Source of the DNA: Halogeometricum sp. S3BR5-2
GTDB taxonomy: Archaea > Halobacteriota > Halobacteria > Halobacteriales > Haloferacaceae
DNA: 64,000 nt
Direction of reading: 5' to 3'
Assembly (NCBI RefSeq): GCF_031624635.1
Contig: NZ_JAMQOQ010000004.1
Span: 186,001 to 250,000, forward strand
How positions within the stretch are numbered: the first letter of the stretch is position 1; each line of letters opens with the position of its first letter. The position numbers and the translations under genes are program-made. The notes beneath the pieces are model-generated. The model ran no database searches. It was not told where the DNA came from and saw only the letters and a list, made by a program, of their open reading frames with translations. Below are positions 41,361 to 49,711 of this stretch, in pieces.

Positions 41361-42953
41361 GTGGCAGATCCTTCGCTCCGCTCCCGGTTCGCCCGGTCGG
41401 TCCGGTTCGAAGACGACCTCCCGATAGACGTGCGCGACGGGGTGTGGCTCGCGCTCGCGGTCCTCCCGGCGCTGGTCTCCGTCGCGGTCTACCTCGCGAC
41501 GAACCCCTACCCGGCCTACGGTGCGGGCCTGTACGCGCAGATCGCCCGCGAAATCGTCGCCAACGGCTACCTCCCGCCGGCGCGCATTCCCGGCTACACG
41601 GCCGACGGCGTCCCGTTCGCCTACCCGCCGCTGCAGTTCTACGTGTTCGCCGTGCTCCGCGATATCGGGGTCGGCCCGGTCGCAGTGGCGCGGTTTCTCC
41701 CCGCCGTGGCCGTCGTCGCCGTGCAGGTGCCCGTGTACGTGCTCGCGCGCGACCTGCTGGACTCTCGGCCGGCGGGGACCGTCGCGGCGGCGGGCGTCGC
41801 GCTGAACCCGCAGATACTGGAGTGGCATCTCTCGGCGGGCGGCGTCGTCCGCGGCTTCGCCTTCCTGTACGCGCTGACGGCCATCTGCGCTGGCTACCGG
41901 CTGTTCACGACCGGCGACCTCCGCGCGCTGGTCGCGGGCGTCGTCGCCTTCGGACTGACGGTGCTGTCGCATCCGACGTACACCCTGTTCACCGTCGTGA
42001 GCTACCTGCTGCTCTGGCTCGCGCTCGACCGCTCGCTCGCCGGTCTCGTCCGCGGCGCCGCCGTCGGCGTCGGCGGCGCGGTGGTCGCCAGCCCGTGGCT
42101 CCTCTGGGCCGTCTCCACGCACGGCCCCGGCGTGTTCACCTCCGCCGCGGGGACGCACGGCGGCATCGGCGGCGGCGTCGGGGCGATATTCGGCGGCATC
42201 TCGGTCTACAGCCTCGTTCCCCTGCTCGCCGCGGCCTACCTCCTCGTCGTCCGCCGGGACCTCCTCCTCCCGGCGTGGGTCGTCGTCGCCGAACTGCTGT
42301 TCCAGCAGCCGAGGTTCGTCTACACCGTCGGAACGTTCGCCCTCGTCGCCGTCGGCTTCGACCTCGTCCGGCGCTTCTCCCTCGCCGAACGGCTCGGCCG
42401 GACCCTCGGCGGTCGGGCGGACGGCACCGACTGGCGCGCCGCGGGCGTCGCGGCCCTCGTCGTCGTCGCGTCGCTCGGCGGCGGCACGGTCCTCGCCTAC
42501 CAGAACACCCTCCCGTCGGACCCCTCGACGCCGGAGTTCCTCGACGACGAGGCGGTGGACGCGATGGCGTGGGCCGAGGCGGAGACCCCGCCGGACGCCA
42601 CGTTCGTCGTCCTCGGTGACGCCGCCGAGTGGTTCCCGGCGCTGACCCAGCGGACGATTCTGGTCGGCATGTGGGGCGTCGAGTGGGAGGAGCCGGAGGT
42701 GTACGAGGCTCAGACGGACGCCTACGTGAACGCCTCGACCTGCCAGAGCGTCGGATGCGTCGAGACGGCCATGCAGTCGGTGGACGCCAACCCGGACTAC
42801 GTCTACGTTCCGAAGGGACGCTACACGGTCCGCGGCGCCAGCGAGGTGCAGTTCGGCACGCTCGAACGCTCCTTCGAGGCCTCGCAGCGCTGGGAACTCG
42901 CCTTCGAGAACGACGGCGTCGCCGTCTACCGCTCGCTCGCCCGCGGCGAGTAG
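41361..42953 (+). CDS. GT-C-like multi-spanning membrane protein
   Basis: A 530-residue protein with about ten helices and a C-terminal soluble domain (from about 400). The first loop (PYPAYGAGLYAQIAREIV, then ADGVPFAYPPLQFY) has the size and layout of GT-C glycosyltransferases and oligosaccharyltransferases. However, I do not see the usual Asp-Glu or Glu-Asp pair there, so catalytic activity is uncertain. The C-terminal part contains a Cys pair (STCQSVGCVET) that could form an extracytoplasmic disulfide. The GTG start is 2 nt after the arylsulfotransferase-like gene, implying a shared operon. Confidence 0.75.
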   Translation: MADPSLRSRFARSVRFEDDLPIDVRDGVWLALAVLPALVSVAVYLATNPYPAYGAGLYAQIAREIVANGYLPPARIPGYTADGVPFAYPPLQFYVFAVLRDIGVGPVAVARFLPAVAVVAVQVPVYVLARDLLDSRPAGTVAAAGVALNPQILEWHLSAGGVVRGFAFLYALTAICAGYRLFTTGDLRALVAGVVAFGLTVLSHPTYTLFTVVSYLLLWLALDRSLAGLVRGAAVGVGGAVVASPWLLWAVSTHGPGVFTSAAGTHGGIGGGVGAIFGGISVYSLVPLLAAAYLLVVRRDLLLPAWVVVAELLFQQPRFVYTVGTFALVAVGFDLVRRFSLAERLGRTLGGRADGTDWRAAGVAALVVVASLGGGTVLAYQNTLPSDPSTPEFLDDEAVDAMAWAEAETPPDATFVVLGDAAEWFPALTQRTILVGMWGVEWEEPEVYEAQTDAYVNASTCQSVGCVETAMQSVDANPDYVYVPKGRYTVRGASEVQFGTLERSFEASQRWELAFENDGVAVYRSLARGE

Positions 42954-42975
42954 CCGCCTCGCCGACTCTCCTCAC

Positions 42976-44115
42976 TCACACGACGCCGAACAGCGGTAGC
43001 CCGAGCGCCACGAGCCACGCCACGGCCCCGGCGCTGATGGTCTGTCTGTCCTGACGCGCGACGCCGACGGCGAACAGGCCGAGCGCGCTGACCAGCGCGA
43101 TTCGGTGGAGGACGAACTGCACGGAGACGGCGTTCGCGCCGACGGCGCCGAGGTCGAGGACGACGCCGGCGCCCAAGCCGGCGGCGGCGAGCAGCGCCGA
43201 CTGCGTCGCCGGCCGGTCGCGCGCGAAGACGGTGACGAGGAACGGCGGCCCGGCGACGATGACCGGGTAGAGCGCCGCGGCGAACAGTTTCGGGGTGACG
43301 CCCGGAATCGCGTGCTCCAGCGCGATACCGGCCGACCGGACGCCGAGGATGAGGCCCGCGAGCGTCACCGGCAGGACGGCGGCGTCGGCGACGTCGCGGT
43401 GCCGGTGTCCGAACGGGACGACGGAGGCGACTGCGCCGGCCGCGCCGGCGACCGAGACGAGTTCGATGATGGTTATCCAGCCGTCGCTGCCGCCGCCGCC
43501 GAGGCCGTGGTACTCGCGGCTGATGCGCTCGACGAACGGTTCATCGCGCAGGTCGCGTTCGAGGAAGCGCGCGCCGGGAGCGACGCCGGTGACGGTGTGC
43601 CGCAGGCGGAGCCAGTCCCAGTACTCGGTGTGCGCCTGGAACGCGGTCCAGTTGCCCGACGGAGCCGGATACGCCCGGATGTGTATCCGCTCGCCGAGGT
43701 AGGTGCCGGTCGCCAACTGGTACTCCGACTCGAACCAGCGGCCGGTGATGTTCGGGTCGACGGTGACGTACGTGTAGCGCGACGCGCCGCGGGCCGGTTG
43801 CCACTCCGACTCGCTGATGGTGGCGTTGTCGTCGTCGACGACGGCCGTCCAGTTGGTCTCCGCGCGGCGCTCCAAGGCCATCCTCGTCCGGTCGGGGTCG
43901 CCGACGATGAGGACGTTGAGCGCGAGGGTTCGGCCCGTCACGGACCGACTCCGACTCGTGTACGGCCACACCTGCGTTCCCGTCTCCTCCGGTTGGATGA
44001 GTTGGTCCTCCCGCGGCAGCACCGTCTCCTCGCTCCCGGGAGCGCCGAGCAGGATGCTCCCCGCGAGAGCGAGAACGACGAGGGCCACGAGCGCTGTTCG
44101 TCGGTGGTATCGCAC
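42976..44115 (-). CDS. Haloarchaeal membrane protein, unknown function
   Basis: A GTG at 44115 opens 379 residues. An N-terminal helix (about 6-24) anchors an extracellular domain of about 180 residues with aromatic-rich strands (TYVTVDPNITGRWFE, HTEYWDWLRLRHTV). Five or six helices follow. The domain order, one helix, an outside domain, then a helix bundle, is common among haloarchaeal cell-envelope proteins, but I do not recognise the family. It is convergent with the GT-C-like gene (22-nt gap). Confidence 0.72.
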   Translation of the reverse strand: MRYHRRTALVALVVLALAGSILLGAPGSEETVLPREDQLIQPEETGTQVWPYTSRSRSVTGRTLALNVLIVGDPDRTRMALERRAETNWTAVVDDDNATISESEWQPARGASRYTYVTVDPNITGRWFESEYQLATGTYLGERIHIRAYPAPSGNWTAFQAHTEYWDWLRLRHTVTGVAPGARFLERDLRDEPFVERISREYHGLGGGGSDGWITIIELVSVAGAAGAVASVVPFGHRHRDVADAAVLPVTLAGLILGVRSAGIALEHAIPGVTPKLFAAALYPVIVAGPPFLVTVFARDRPATQSALLAAAGLGAGVVLDLGAVGANAVSVQFVLHRIALVSALGLFAVGVARQDRQTISAGAVAWLVALGLPLFGVV

Positions 44116-44213
44116 GGTCCGATACTCCCACCGCGTCCGACGCTCTTTGCAGTTTCCGTTCGGATCGCGCGAAAATGTCGAAATGTAGAGAAAACGGACC
44201 GCGCGGCGCCGAC

Positions 44214-44801
44214 TCAGACGTCGTCGTCGACCATGGCGCCGAACGTCTCGTCGGCGTCCGCCGGCACGTCGAAGTCGTGGTAGTTCTCGCCCTTCTCCGT
44301 CGAGAGGATGTTGAGCGCGGCGGCGGCGCCGTCGCCGGCGGCGATGACGGCCTGCCACTCCTCGGTGCGGACCATCGCGCCCGTGGCGTACGCGCCCTCG
44401 ACGCTCGTCTCCATCGTTACGCCGACGTCGACGGTGTCCTCGTCCGTCAGGTCGCAGCCCAGCGACTCCGCGAGGTCGCGCTTCGCGCCGGTCGCGAGGA
44501 CGACGTAGTCCGCCTCGCGGTCCTCGCCGTCGACGGTGACGGCGAAGCCGTCGCCGTCCGACGACACGTCGGTCACCTCCGCCTCCTCGCGTTCGACGCC
44601 GAACGTATCCACCTGCCGGCGGAGCGTCTCCAGGAACACGGTGCCGTCCTGCGACCCGATGCCGGGGTAGTTGAACAGGTGGGCCTTGTGCATCCACGTC
44701 GAGTCGGTGTCGAACACGGTGGTCTCGAGCCCGTTCTTCTGTGCGAACAGCGCGGCGCTCAGGCCGGCGGGGCCGCCCCCGACGACGATGACGTCTGTCA
44801 T
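44214..44801 (-). CDS. Small FAD-dependent thioredoxin-reductase-like oxidoreductase
   Basis: A 195-residue flavoprotein of minimal size. MTDVIVVGGGPAGLSAALFA is the dinucleotide-binding loop, NYPGIGSQDG the FAD-contact region, VVLATGAKRDL and the C-terminal GAYATGAMVRTEEWQAVIAAGDG the second FAD motif. It lacks both the CxxC and the NAD(P)-binding domain of thioredoxin reductase, as also seen in the iron-box gene at 5.0 kb. The partner electron donor is unknown. It is divergent from the VOC gene. Confidence 0.83.
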   Translation of the reverse strand: MTDVIVVGGGPAGLSAALFAQKNGLETTVFDTDSTWMHKAHLFNYPGIGSQDGTVFLETLRRQVDTFGVEREEAEVTDVSSDGDGFAVTVDGEDREADYVVLATGAKRDLAESLGCDLTDEDTVDVGVTMETSVEGAYATGAMVRTEEWQAVIAAGDGAAAALNILSTEKGENYHDFDVPADADETFGAMVDDDV

Positions 44802-45082
44802 GGCTACGAGTACTCACGTGGAGGTGAAATGGGTTTGTACAGGTGAGAGCCTCGCCGCTACCGGGACCGCTCAGACCCCGGGGCGCCACCCGCGCAGGAA
44901 CGCCGCCGACAGGCCGCCGACCGACAGCGCGAACGGGACGGAGACGCTTCGGACCACGAGGACGGACGAACGAGCGCGTCGACGGTGTCGTCGGGCGGGG
45001 ACGGACGGTCGTGACCCGCGTCACACGTGGGGACTCGGATGTCACTGGCCCGCTTATTACGTTCACGTTCGTAAGCCGATAT

Positions 45083-45700
45083 ATGAGCGAAGAGAACCCC
45101 GTCACCGCGGAACTCCCGGACAGCCCCTTCCACACCACTGGTACCGACCACATGACCATCTGGGGGAGCAACGAGGAGGACACCGTCGCCTTCTACCGCG
45201 ACCTCCTGGGGATGCGCCTCGTCCTCCGGCAACCGAACCTCGACGACCCCTCGCAGACGCACCTGTTCTTCGACACCGGCGACGGTCGCATCGTGACGTT
45301 CTTCGTCAGCGACGACCGGCAGTCCAACCGGATGGGTCAGCGCGGCGGCGTCGGCTCCGTCCACCACCTCTGCTTCAGCGTCGCGCCGGAGGAGTTCGGC
45401 GAGATGGTCCAGGCCATCGAGGACGACGGCCGCAACTACAACATCTTCGACCGGGGCATCTTCTACTCGCTGTACACCCACGACAACAACGGTCTCGTCA
45501 TCGAACTCTCGACGGACAAGTACGACATCCCCGACGACCGGCGCGCGGAGGTGCTCGCGAAGACGCAGGAGATACGCGAGGCCGACGGTGCGGAGTACGC
45601 TAAGGACGAGCACCTCGCGGAGGCGCTCGAATCGCTCGGACTCGACGCGACGGCGCACGACCTGCCGGACGCCGAATCGGGCGTCGGCGGCGTGGAGTAG
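45083..45700 (+). CDS. VOC-family metalloenzyme (glyoxalase/dioxygenase-like)
   Basis: A 205-residue protein of two beta-alpha-beta-beta-beta units. Probable metal ligands are His23 (TDHMTIWG), His94 or His95 (VHHLCFSV) and Glu141 (LVIELSTDKYD), the 2-His-1-carboxylate layout of extradiol-dioxygenase-type VOC enzymes. About 50 acidic helical residues follow. TATA-like CTTATTAC lies about 30 nt before the ATG. The reaction cannot be assigned from sequence; ring-cleavage or glyoxalase-type chemistry is possible. Confidence 0.85.
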   Translation: MSEENPVTAELPDSPFHTTGTDHMTIWGSNEEDTVAFYRDLLGMRLVLRQPNLDDPSQTHLFFDTGDGRIVTFFVSDDRQSNRMGQRGGVGSVHHLCFSVAPEEFGEMVQAIEDDGRNYNIFDRGIFYSLYTHDNNGLVIELSTDKYDIPDDRRAEVLAKTQEIREADGAEYAKDEHLAEALESLGLDATAHDLPDAESGVGGVE

Positions 45701-45738
45701 TCGGAGCGCCGCCGCCTCCCCTCCGACCGCTTTCACCC

Positions 45739-46560
45739 TCAGGCGCGCCGGACGAGGTGCGCCCGCACCGCTCGCTGACACGACTCGCAGACGCCGTCGA
45801 GACGGGCCACGGCGCTCAACGCGGGATAGTTCACGGGAAGCCCCTGATACAGGTACAGCGCCAACGCCCGGTGGCCCACCTCGACGGCCGCCGACCGTCC
45901 GGTCGACTCCCGCAGGAACGACTGTCTGTCCGCGACCGTCGCCTCGCACCGCTCGCGGTGCGCCGCGAGGGTCCGGTGCCGGTCCCGGAGCGCGTCGAAT
46001 CCCAGTTCCGACAGCGGCGTCCGTTCCGCCGCGGCGACCCACGAGGTGACGTCCTCGACGTCGGCCGCGGCGTCGTCCAGCGACGCCGCCTCCCGGTCGA
46101 GCGCCCGGTCGGTGACCGCGACGCCCGCCCGCTGGGTCCGCGCCTCCGCGACGACGGCCCGCTTGGCCTTCGGGGTGAACGCCGCCCCCGTCGCCGGCGC
46201 GAGGGCGTCGGCGACGGCGTCGGTGAGTTCGTTCCGGATGGTCGCCGAGAGCGACTCGGGGTCGTCCACGTCGGCGATGCTGTGCGGGCGAACCGTCTCC
46301 GCGAACGCCTTCCGGACCGCTCGACACCCGTCGCCCCCCGTCGCCGCCGCGCGGAACTGCGCGCCGGTCGTCGCAGTCGCCCTCGGCGCCCCCGACGGCG
46401 CCGGTTCCGTCGGCACCGCGGCGACCCGGCGGACGAACGACTCGTAGGCCGTCCGCTTCGCTTCGAGCGCGGTCCCCTCCTCCCGCACGCGGGCCGCGGC
46501 GCGGTCCACGCGCGTCTTGACGTCTGTGAGCGCCGCCCGCGCGGTTCGGCCTCCTTCCAT
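45739..46560 (-). CDS. DUF7260-like coiled helical protein under iron box
   Basis: A 273-residue Ala/Arg/Glu-rich soluble protein with long amphipathic helices (about 1-50 and 130-215), resembling the haloarchaeal DUF7260 family. The C-terminus holds CESCQRAVRAHLV, a CxxC near the end that could bind metal. The ATG is exactly 4 nt after a perfect TTAGGC-CA-GCCTAA palindrome, so expression is probably iron-controlled. No function is known; the CxxC and the iron box together suggest a role in metal handling, which is inference. Confidence 0.75.
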   Translation of the reverse strand: MEGGRTARAALTDVKTRVDRAAARVREEGTALEAKRTAYESFVRRVAAVPTEPAPSGAPRATATTGAQFRAAATGGDGCRAVRKAFAETVRPHSIADVDDPESLSATIRNELTDAVADALAPATGAAFTPKAKRAVVAEARTQRAGVAVTDRALDREAASLDDAAADVEDVTSWVAAAERTPLSELGFDALRDRHRTLAAHRERCEATVADRQSFLRESTGRSAAVEVGHRALALYLYQGLPVNYPALSAVARLDGVCESCQRAVRAHLVRRA

Positions 46561-46564
46561 ATTT

Positions 46565-46578
46565 TTAGGCCAGCCTAA
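46565..46578 (-). promoter_or_regulatory. DtxR-type iron box before DUF7260-like gene
   Basis: TTAGGCCAGCCTAA is a perfect palindrome with 6-bp arms and a 2-nt centre, 4 nt before the ATG at 46560. A weak TATA-like GCTTTGTT is about 23-30 nt upstream of the start. Confidence 0.7.
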
Positions 46579-46683
46579 ACGAACAAAGCGGTGCCGGGTT
46601 CGGCAATACTACTGAAAATCCGCGATAGCTCCCGCCGGTGCCGCGGACGGACTCCCGCCCGTCCCGCGACGGGTTCGGTCCCG

Positions 46684-47754
46684 TCAGTCGAGGGCCACGT
46701 CTTCGGGGTCGACGGCGACGAACGACCCGTCGCTCCGGGCGGACTCGTAGGCCGCCTCGGTGACGGCCGTCACGCGCAGGCCGTCGAGCGCCGTCGCCGC
46801 GGGTTCCTCGCCCGTCTCGATTGCTTCGAGGAACGCCTCGGCCTTCGTCTGCTGGTCGGCGCGCAGGAGGCGCGGGCGGTGCTCGCCGCTCTCTTCGTCT
46901 ATCTCGACGTACTCGCTGGGTTCCCAGTCTTTACTGTTGAGCGCTATCGCCCCCTGCTCGTCCCACATCCGGATGTGCTCGCGCATGCACGGCGTCTCGC
47001 CCGACAGCGAGAACGTCGCGGTGGCGCCGTTCGTGAACCGAACCGTGACGTTCGCGCGGCCGTCGACCTCTTTCTCGTCGTCGACGAAGTGCATGTTCGC
47101 CGAGACGGCTTCGGGGGTGAGTCGGGTGCTCCAGAGCACGCCGTCGAGCAGGTGGCTCCCGGTGTCGTACAGGTAGCCGCCGCCGGAGAGCGCGGGGTTC
47201 TGCCGCCAGGCACCCTCGAAGCGGTCGACCCAGTCCTGCGAGACTTCGGCGGTTATCCAGCGCGGGTCGCGGTCCTCCTGGTCCCACAGTTCGCGGGCCC
47301 GGATGAACGCCTCGTAGAGGTGACGCTGGTAGCCCACCATCAGCACCTCGTCGCGTTTCTCGTCGCGTTCGACGAGGTCGCGCGCCTGGTCGAGGTCGGT
47401 CGTCAGCGGTTTGTCACAGAAGACGTGCAGGTCGCGGTCGAACGCGGCGATAATCTGGTCGTAGTGGAGCGTGTGCGGCGTTCCGATGAGGACGGCGTCC
47501 AGCGATTCGGCGTCGAGCATCGTCTCGTAGTCGGTGTACTGCGACTCCGAGTCGACCTCCAACTCCTCGCCGGCCTCCGCCAGCACCGTCTCGTCGATGT
47601 CGACGAGGGCGACGACGCTCGCGTTCTCGTGTTCGACGAACCCCTCGCCGACGGTCTTCCCGATGTAGCCGCCGCCGACGACGGCGATTCGGAGCGGACC
47701 GTCGGTGCCGTCGTTACGAATCGATTCCTCGTTCTTCACACTCGTATCGCTCAT
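46684..47754 (-). CDS. Gfo/Idh/MocA-family oxidoreductase
   Basis: A 356-residue NAD(P)-dependent dehydrogenase. RIAVVGGGYIGKTVGEGF is the Rossmann loop, VFCDKPLTTDLDQARDLV carries the EKP-type (here DKP) substrate-binding Lys and GYLYDTGSHLLDGVLW the Asp-x-x-x-His catalytic motif. It should oxidise a sugar or polyol derivative. It lies 86 nt downstream of the iron-binding protein gene on the same strand, so it may share its transcript, though the substrate has no visible link to iron. Confidence 0.9.
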   Translation of the reverse strand: MSDTSVKNEESIRNDGTDGPLRIAVVGGGYIGKTVGEGFVEHENASVVALVDIDETVLAEAGEELEVDSESQYTDYETMLDAESLDAVLIGTPHTLHYDQIIAAFDRDLHVFCDKPLTTDLDQARDLVERDEKRDEVLMVGYQRHLYEAFIRARELWDQEDRDPRWITAEVSQDWVDRFEGAWRQNPALSGGGYLYDTGSHLLDGVLWSTRLTPEAVSANMHFVDDEKEVDGRANVTVRFTNGATATFSLSGETPCMREHIRMWDEQGAIALNSKDWEPSEYVEIDEESGEHRPRLLRADQQTKAEAFLEAIETGEEPAATALDGLRVTAVTEAAYESARSDGSFVAVDPEDVALD

Positions 47755-47840
47755 GCACCGGACGACTCCGGGGGGGCCAATAGGTGCTTTGTTTCGGGTC
47801 GGAGCGCCGGGGAATCGAAGACCGGCGCCCGACGACCCGC

Positions 47841-49064
47841 TCAGAACTCCCCGTTCACGATGTCGGCGACGCGCCCCCGGTCGAACAGTTCCGCACCGTC
47901 GGTCACCTCGCCGAACTCCTCGGGGTAGAGCTGTTTCGCCGCGCGTTCGGTGAGAAAGAGGTTGTGGACGGGACCCTGGTTGAGGTAGCCGCCGCGGTAG
48001 ACGCGCCCCTCCCGCACGGCCGTCAGTTCGCCGCCGACGGCGTGGTCGCGCATGTACGCCAGCACCGTGTCCCGGAACTCGGTCGCCGAGTCGCGTTCGT
48101 GTCCGCGAATCAGTATCACGTCCGGGTCGACTTCGAGCAGGGTCTCGTAGTCGAGTTCGCCGCGGTTGGTCGTGCTCAGGTTCTCGACGTCCGTGCCCTC
48201 GAGGGCGTCGGTGACGCCCAGGTCGCGCCACTGCTTCTTACTCGTCCCCTTGTCGTGCAGGCGGTACGGCGAGAACGTCTCGGGTTCGTCGGTTCCCTCG
48301 TAGGTGAGAAACACGTTCGGCCGTTCGGACTCCGGCGGCAGTCGCGACTGCACGTCCGCGAGGAACTCCTCGTGCAGCGACGCGAACGCCTCGTAGCGCT
48401 CCTCCTCCCGGAACAGGCGTGCCACCTTCTCGAAGGCCTCGTACAGCGTGTAGTAGCGGTAGTCGTGCCACTCGTCCGAGCGGCGGAAGACGAGGTTCCC
48501 GAAGAACGGCGCGACGTTCGTCGCCACCTCCTCGACGTCCTCCTCGCCCCAGTCGAACCAGTTGACGAGCATGTACGGGTCGTACAGGTGCACGTCGGCG
48601 TCGAGTTCGTAGAACTCCTCTTTCGTCCGGACCTCCGGGTGCCGCGCTATCGCCTCGCGGTCCACGTCCACGCCGGGGAGTTCGTCGTAGACGTCGGTGT
48701 AGTAGCGGTCCGCGCCGCCGATGCCGGCGATTCCGTCGCCGCGACCCAGCGCCACCGCCATGTCCGCGTAGCCGCCGTCGTAGGCGACCCAGCGCTCGGG
48801 TACCGAGTCGAACGCGACCTCTCCCATCGGCTCCATCGACACCGTGTAGGACTCCGTTCCCGTCACGGTCGAGTTCTCAGTCCCGGCCGCAGTCGGGGTT
48901 TCCGTATCCGCGTCCGTCGCCGCTCTATCCGCGTCCGCCGCCGTCGACTCGGACCCGCCCCCCGCGGCGCATCCGGCGAGCAGTCCGGCGCCCGCCAGCG
49001 CCCCGCCGTACGTCAGATACTTCCGCCGCGTCGTCCGCTCGAATCCCTCGTCGTCTCGTGCCAT
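47841..49064 (-). CDS. Iron-siderophore/heme ABC transporter substrate-binding lipoprotein
   Basis: A 407-residue protein; ATG at 49064 chosen because the twin-arginine signal TTRRKYLTYGGALAG then sits near the N-terminus with lipobox LLAGC (Cys32). After a Thr/Ala-rich linker, the two lobes follow the periplasmic binding protein type III plan (SVPERWVAYDGGYADMAVAL, then LEVDPDVILIRG). A perfect iron box ends 4 nt before its ATG. It should deliver ferric siderophore or a similar iron complex to a permease encoded elsewhere; none is in the window. Confidence 0.9.
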   Translation of the reverse strand: MARDDEGFERTTRRKYLTYGGALAGAGLLAGCAAGGGSESTAADADRAATDADTETPTAAGTENSTVTGTESYTVSMEPMGEVAFDSVPERWVAYDGGYADMAVALGRGDGIAGIGGADRYYTDVYDELPGVDVDREAIARHPEVRTKEEFYELDADVHLYDPYMLVNWFDWGEEDVEEVATNVAPFFGNLVFRRSDEWHDYRYYTLYEAFEKVARLFREEERYEAFASLHEEFLADVQSRLPPESERPNVFLTYEGTDEPETFSPYRLHDKGTSKKQWRDLGVTDALEGTDVENLSTTNRGELDYETLLEVDPDVILIRGHERDSATEFRDTVLAYMRDHAVGGELTAVREGRVYRGGYLNQGPVHNLFLTERAAKQLYPEEFGEVTDGAELFDRGRVADIVNGEF

Positions 49065-49068
49065 GACT

Positions 49069-49082
49069 TTAGGCAAACCTAA
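49069..49082 (-). promoter_or_regulatory. DtxR-type iron box before siderophore-binding protein
   Basis: TTAGGCAAACCTAA (arms TTAGG/CCTAA), 4 nt before the ATG at 49064. A TATA-like CTTTATCG lies about 25-30 nt upstream of the ATG on the minus strand. Confidence 0.72.
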
Positions 49083-49104
49083 AACGATAAAGCCGTTCCG
49101 ATAT

Positions 49105-49118
49105 TTCGGCGAGCCTAA
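49105..49118 (-). promoter_or_regulatory. Degenerate second iron box
   Basis: TTCGGCGAGCCTAA differs from the palindrome consensus by one base. It is 36 bp upstream of the perfect box, beyond the TATA-like element, where it could provide a second contact for the regulator. Confidence 0.4.
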
Positions 49119-49131
49119 AATAGGCCGTCCG

Positions 49132-49509
49132 TCAGCGCTCGACGGCCGTCGCCTCGATTTGGACCGCCGCCCCGTCCGGCAGGTCGGCGACGCCGACGAC
49201 GGTCATCGCGGGTCGGCGCCCCTCGAAGTACGACTCGTAGGCCGCCTCGATGTCGTCGATGCGGTCCGCCTCCGTCGTGTAGACGGTCGTCCGAAGCACG
49301 TCGTCCATCTCCACGCCGGCGCGTCGAACCGCCGTCTCGACGCGTTCGAGGGCGTCGACCGTCTGCTCTCCGACGCTCATCTCGTCGGCGTTCGCCCGCG
49401 TCGGGAACTTCCCGTCGAAGAAGACGAGTTGGAGGTTCCGCTTCCGGACGCCGTACCCCGCGGTGGCGTCGAGGTTGTCGCTCTCGTACCGCGTCACGTC
49501 GCCGTTCAT
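49132..49509 (-). CDS. ridA: RidA-family enamine/imine deaminase
   Basis: A 125-residue protein of the YjgF/YER057c/UK114 family. The N-terminal TAGYGVRKRN, the central MDDVLRTTVYTTEADRID and the C-terminal PAMTVVGVADLPDGAAVQIE motifs define the trimeric RidA fold. The Arg expected to bind the carboxylate sits in the LRTTVY segment, shifted relative to the canonical RDF motif. It clears reactive enamines made by PLP enzymes. Its ATG overlaps the stop of a 27-codon upstream frame (ATGA). Confidence 0.85.
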   Translation of the reverse strand: MNGDVTRYESDNLDATAGYGVRKRNLQLVFFDGKFPTRANADEMSVGEQTVDALERVETAVRRAGVEMDDVLRTTVYTTEADRIDDIEAAYESYFEGRRPAMTVVGVADLPDGAAVQIEATAVER

Positions 49510-49589
49510 CGGTCCACCTCCGCGTCGCTCGGTTCGGGGGTGTCGGTCGGCGGTGATTCCGTCTCTCGGAAGCGCGTCGTGTCGCTCAT
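49506..49589 (-). CDS. 27-residue micro-ORF coupled to ridA
   Basis: ATG at 49589 opens MSDTTRFRETESPPTDTPEP and stops after 27 residues at 49506, its TGA overlapping the ridA ATG (ATGA). The peptide is acidic and polar, with codon use like its neighbours. It may be a leader peptide that couples translation, a small protein, or a chance frame. Confidence 0.35.
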   Translation of the reverse strand: MSDTTRFRETESPPTDTPEPSDAEVDR

Positions 49590-49626
49590 GATATCACGCT
49601 TGTCCCCCCGCATCCATCGACCTGTC

Positions 49627-49642
49627 GTTAGCACCTGCTAAC
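49627..49642. promoter_or_regulatory. Palindrome TTAGC-N4-GCTAA, copy 1
   Basis: GTTAGCACCTGCTAAC, perfect arms of 6 bp with a 4-nt centre. It sits 37 nt upstream of the micro-ORF/ridA start on the minus strand. A matching palindrome lies 84 bp to the right, nearer to the HTH_10 gene. Confidence 0.55.
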
Positions 49643-49711
49643 TCCGATATCGGCACCGAACTATCATCCTATTCGAGCGCTGCTCGTGTCTTTCCTGCAC
49701 GTTCGAAACAA

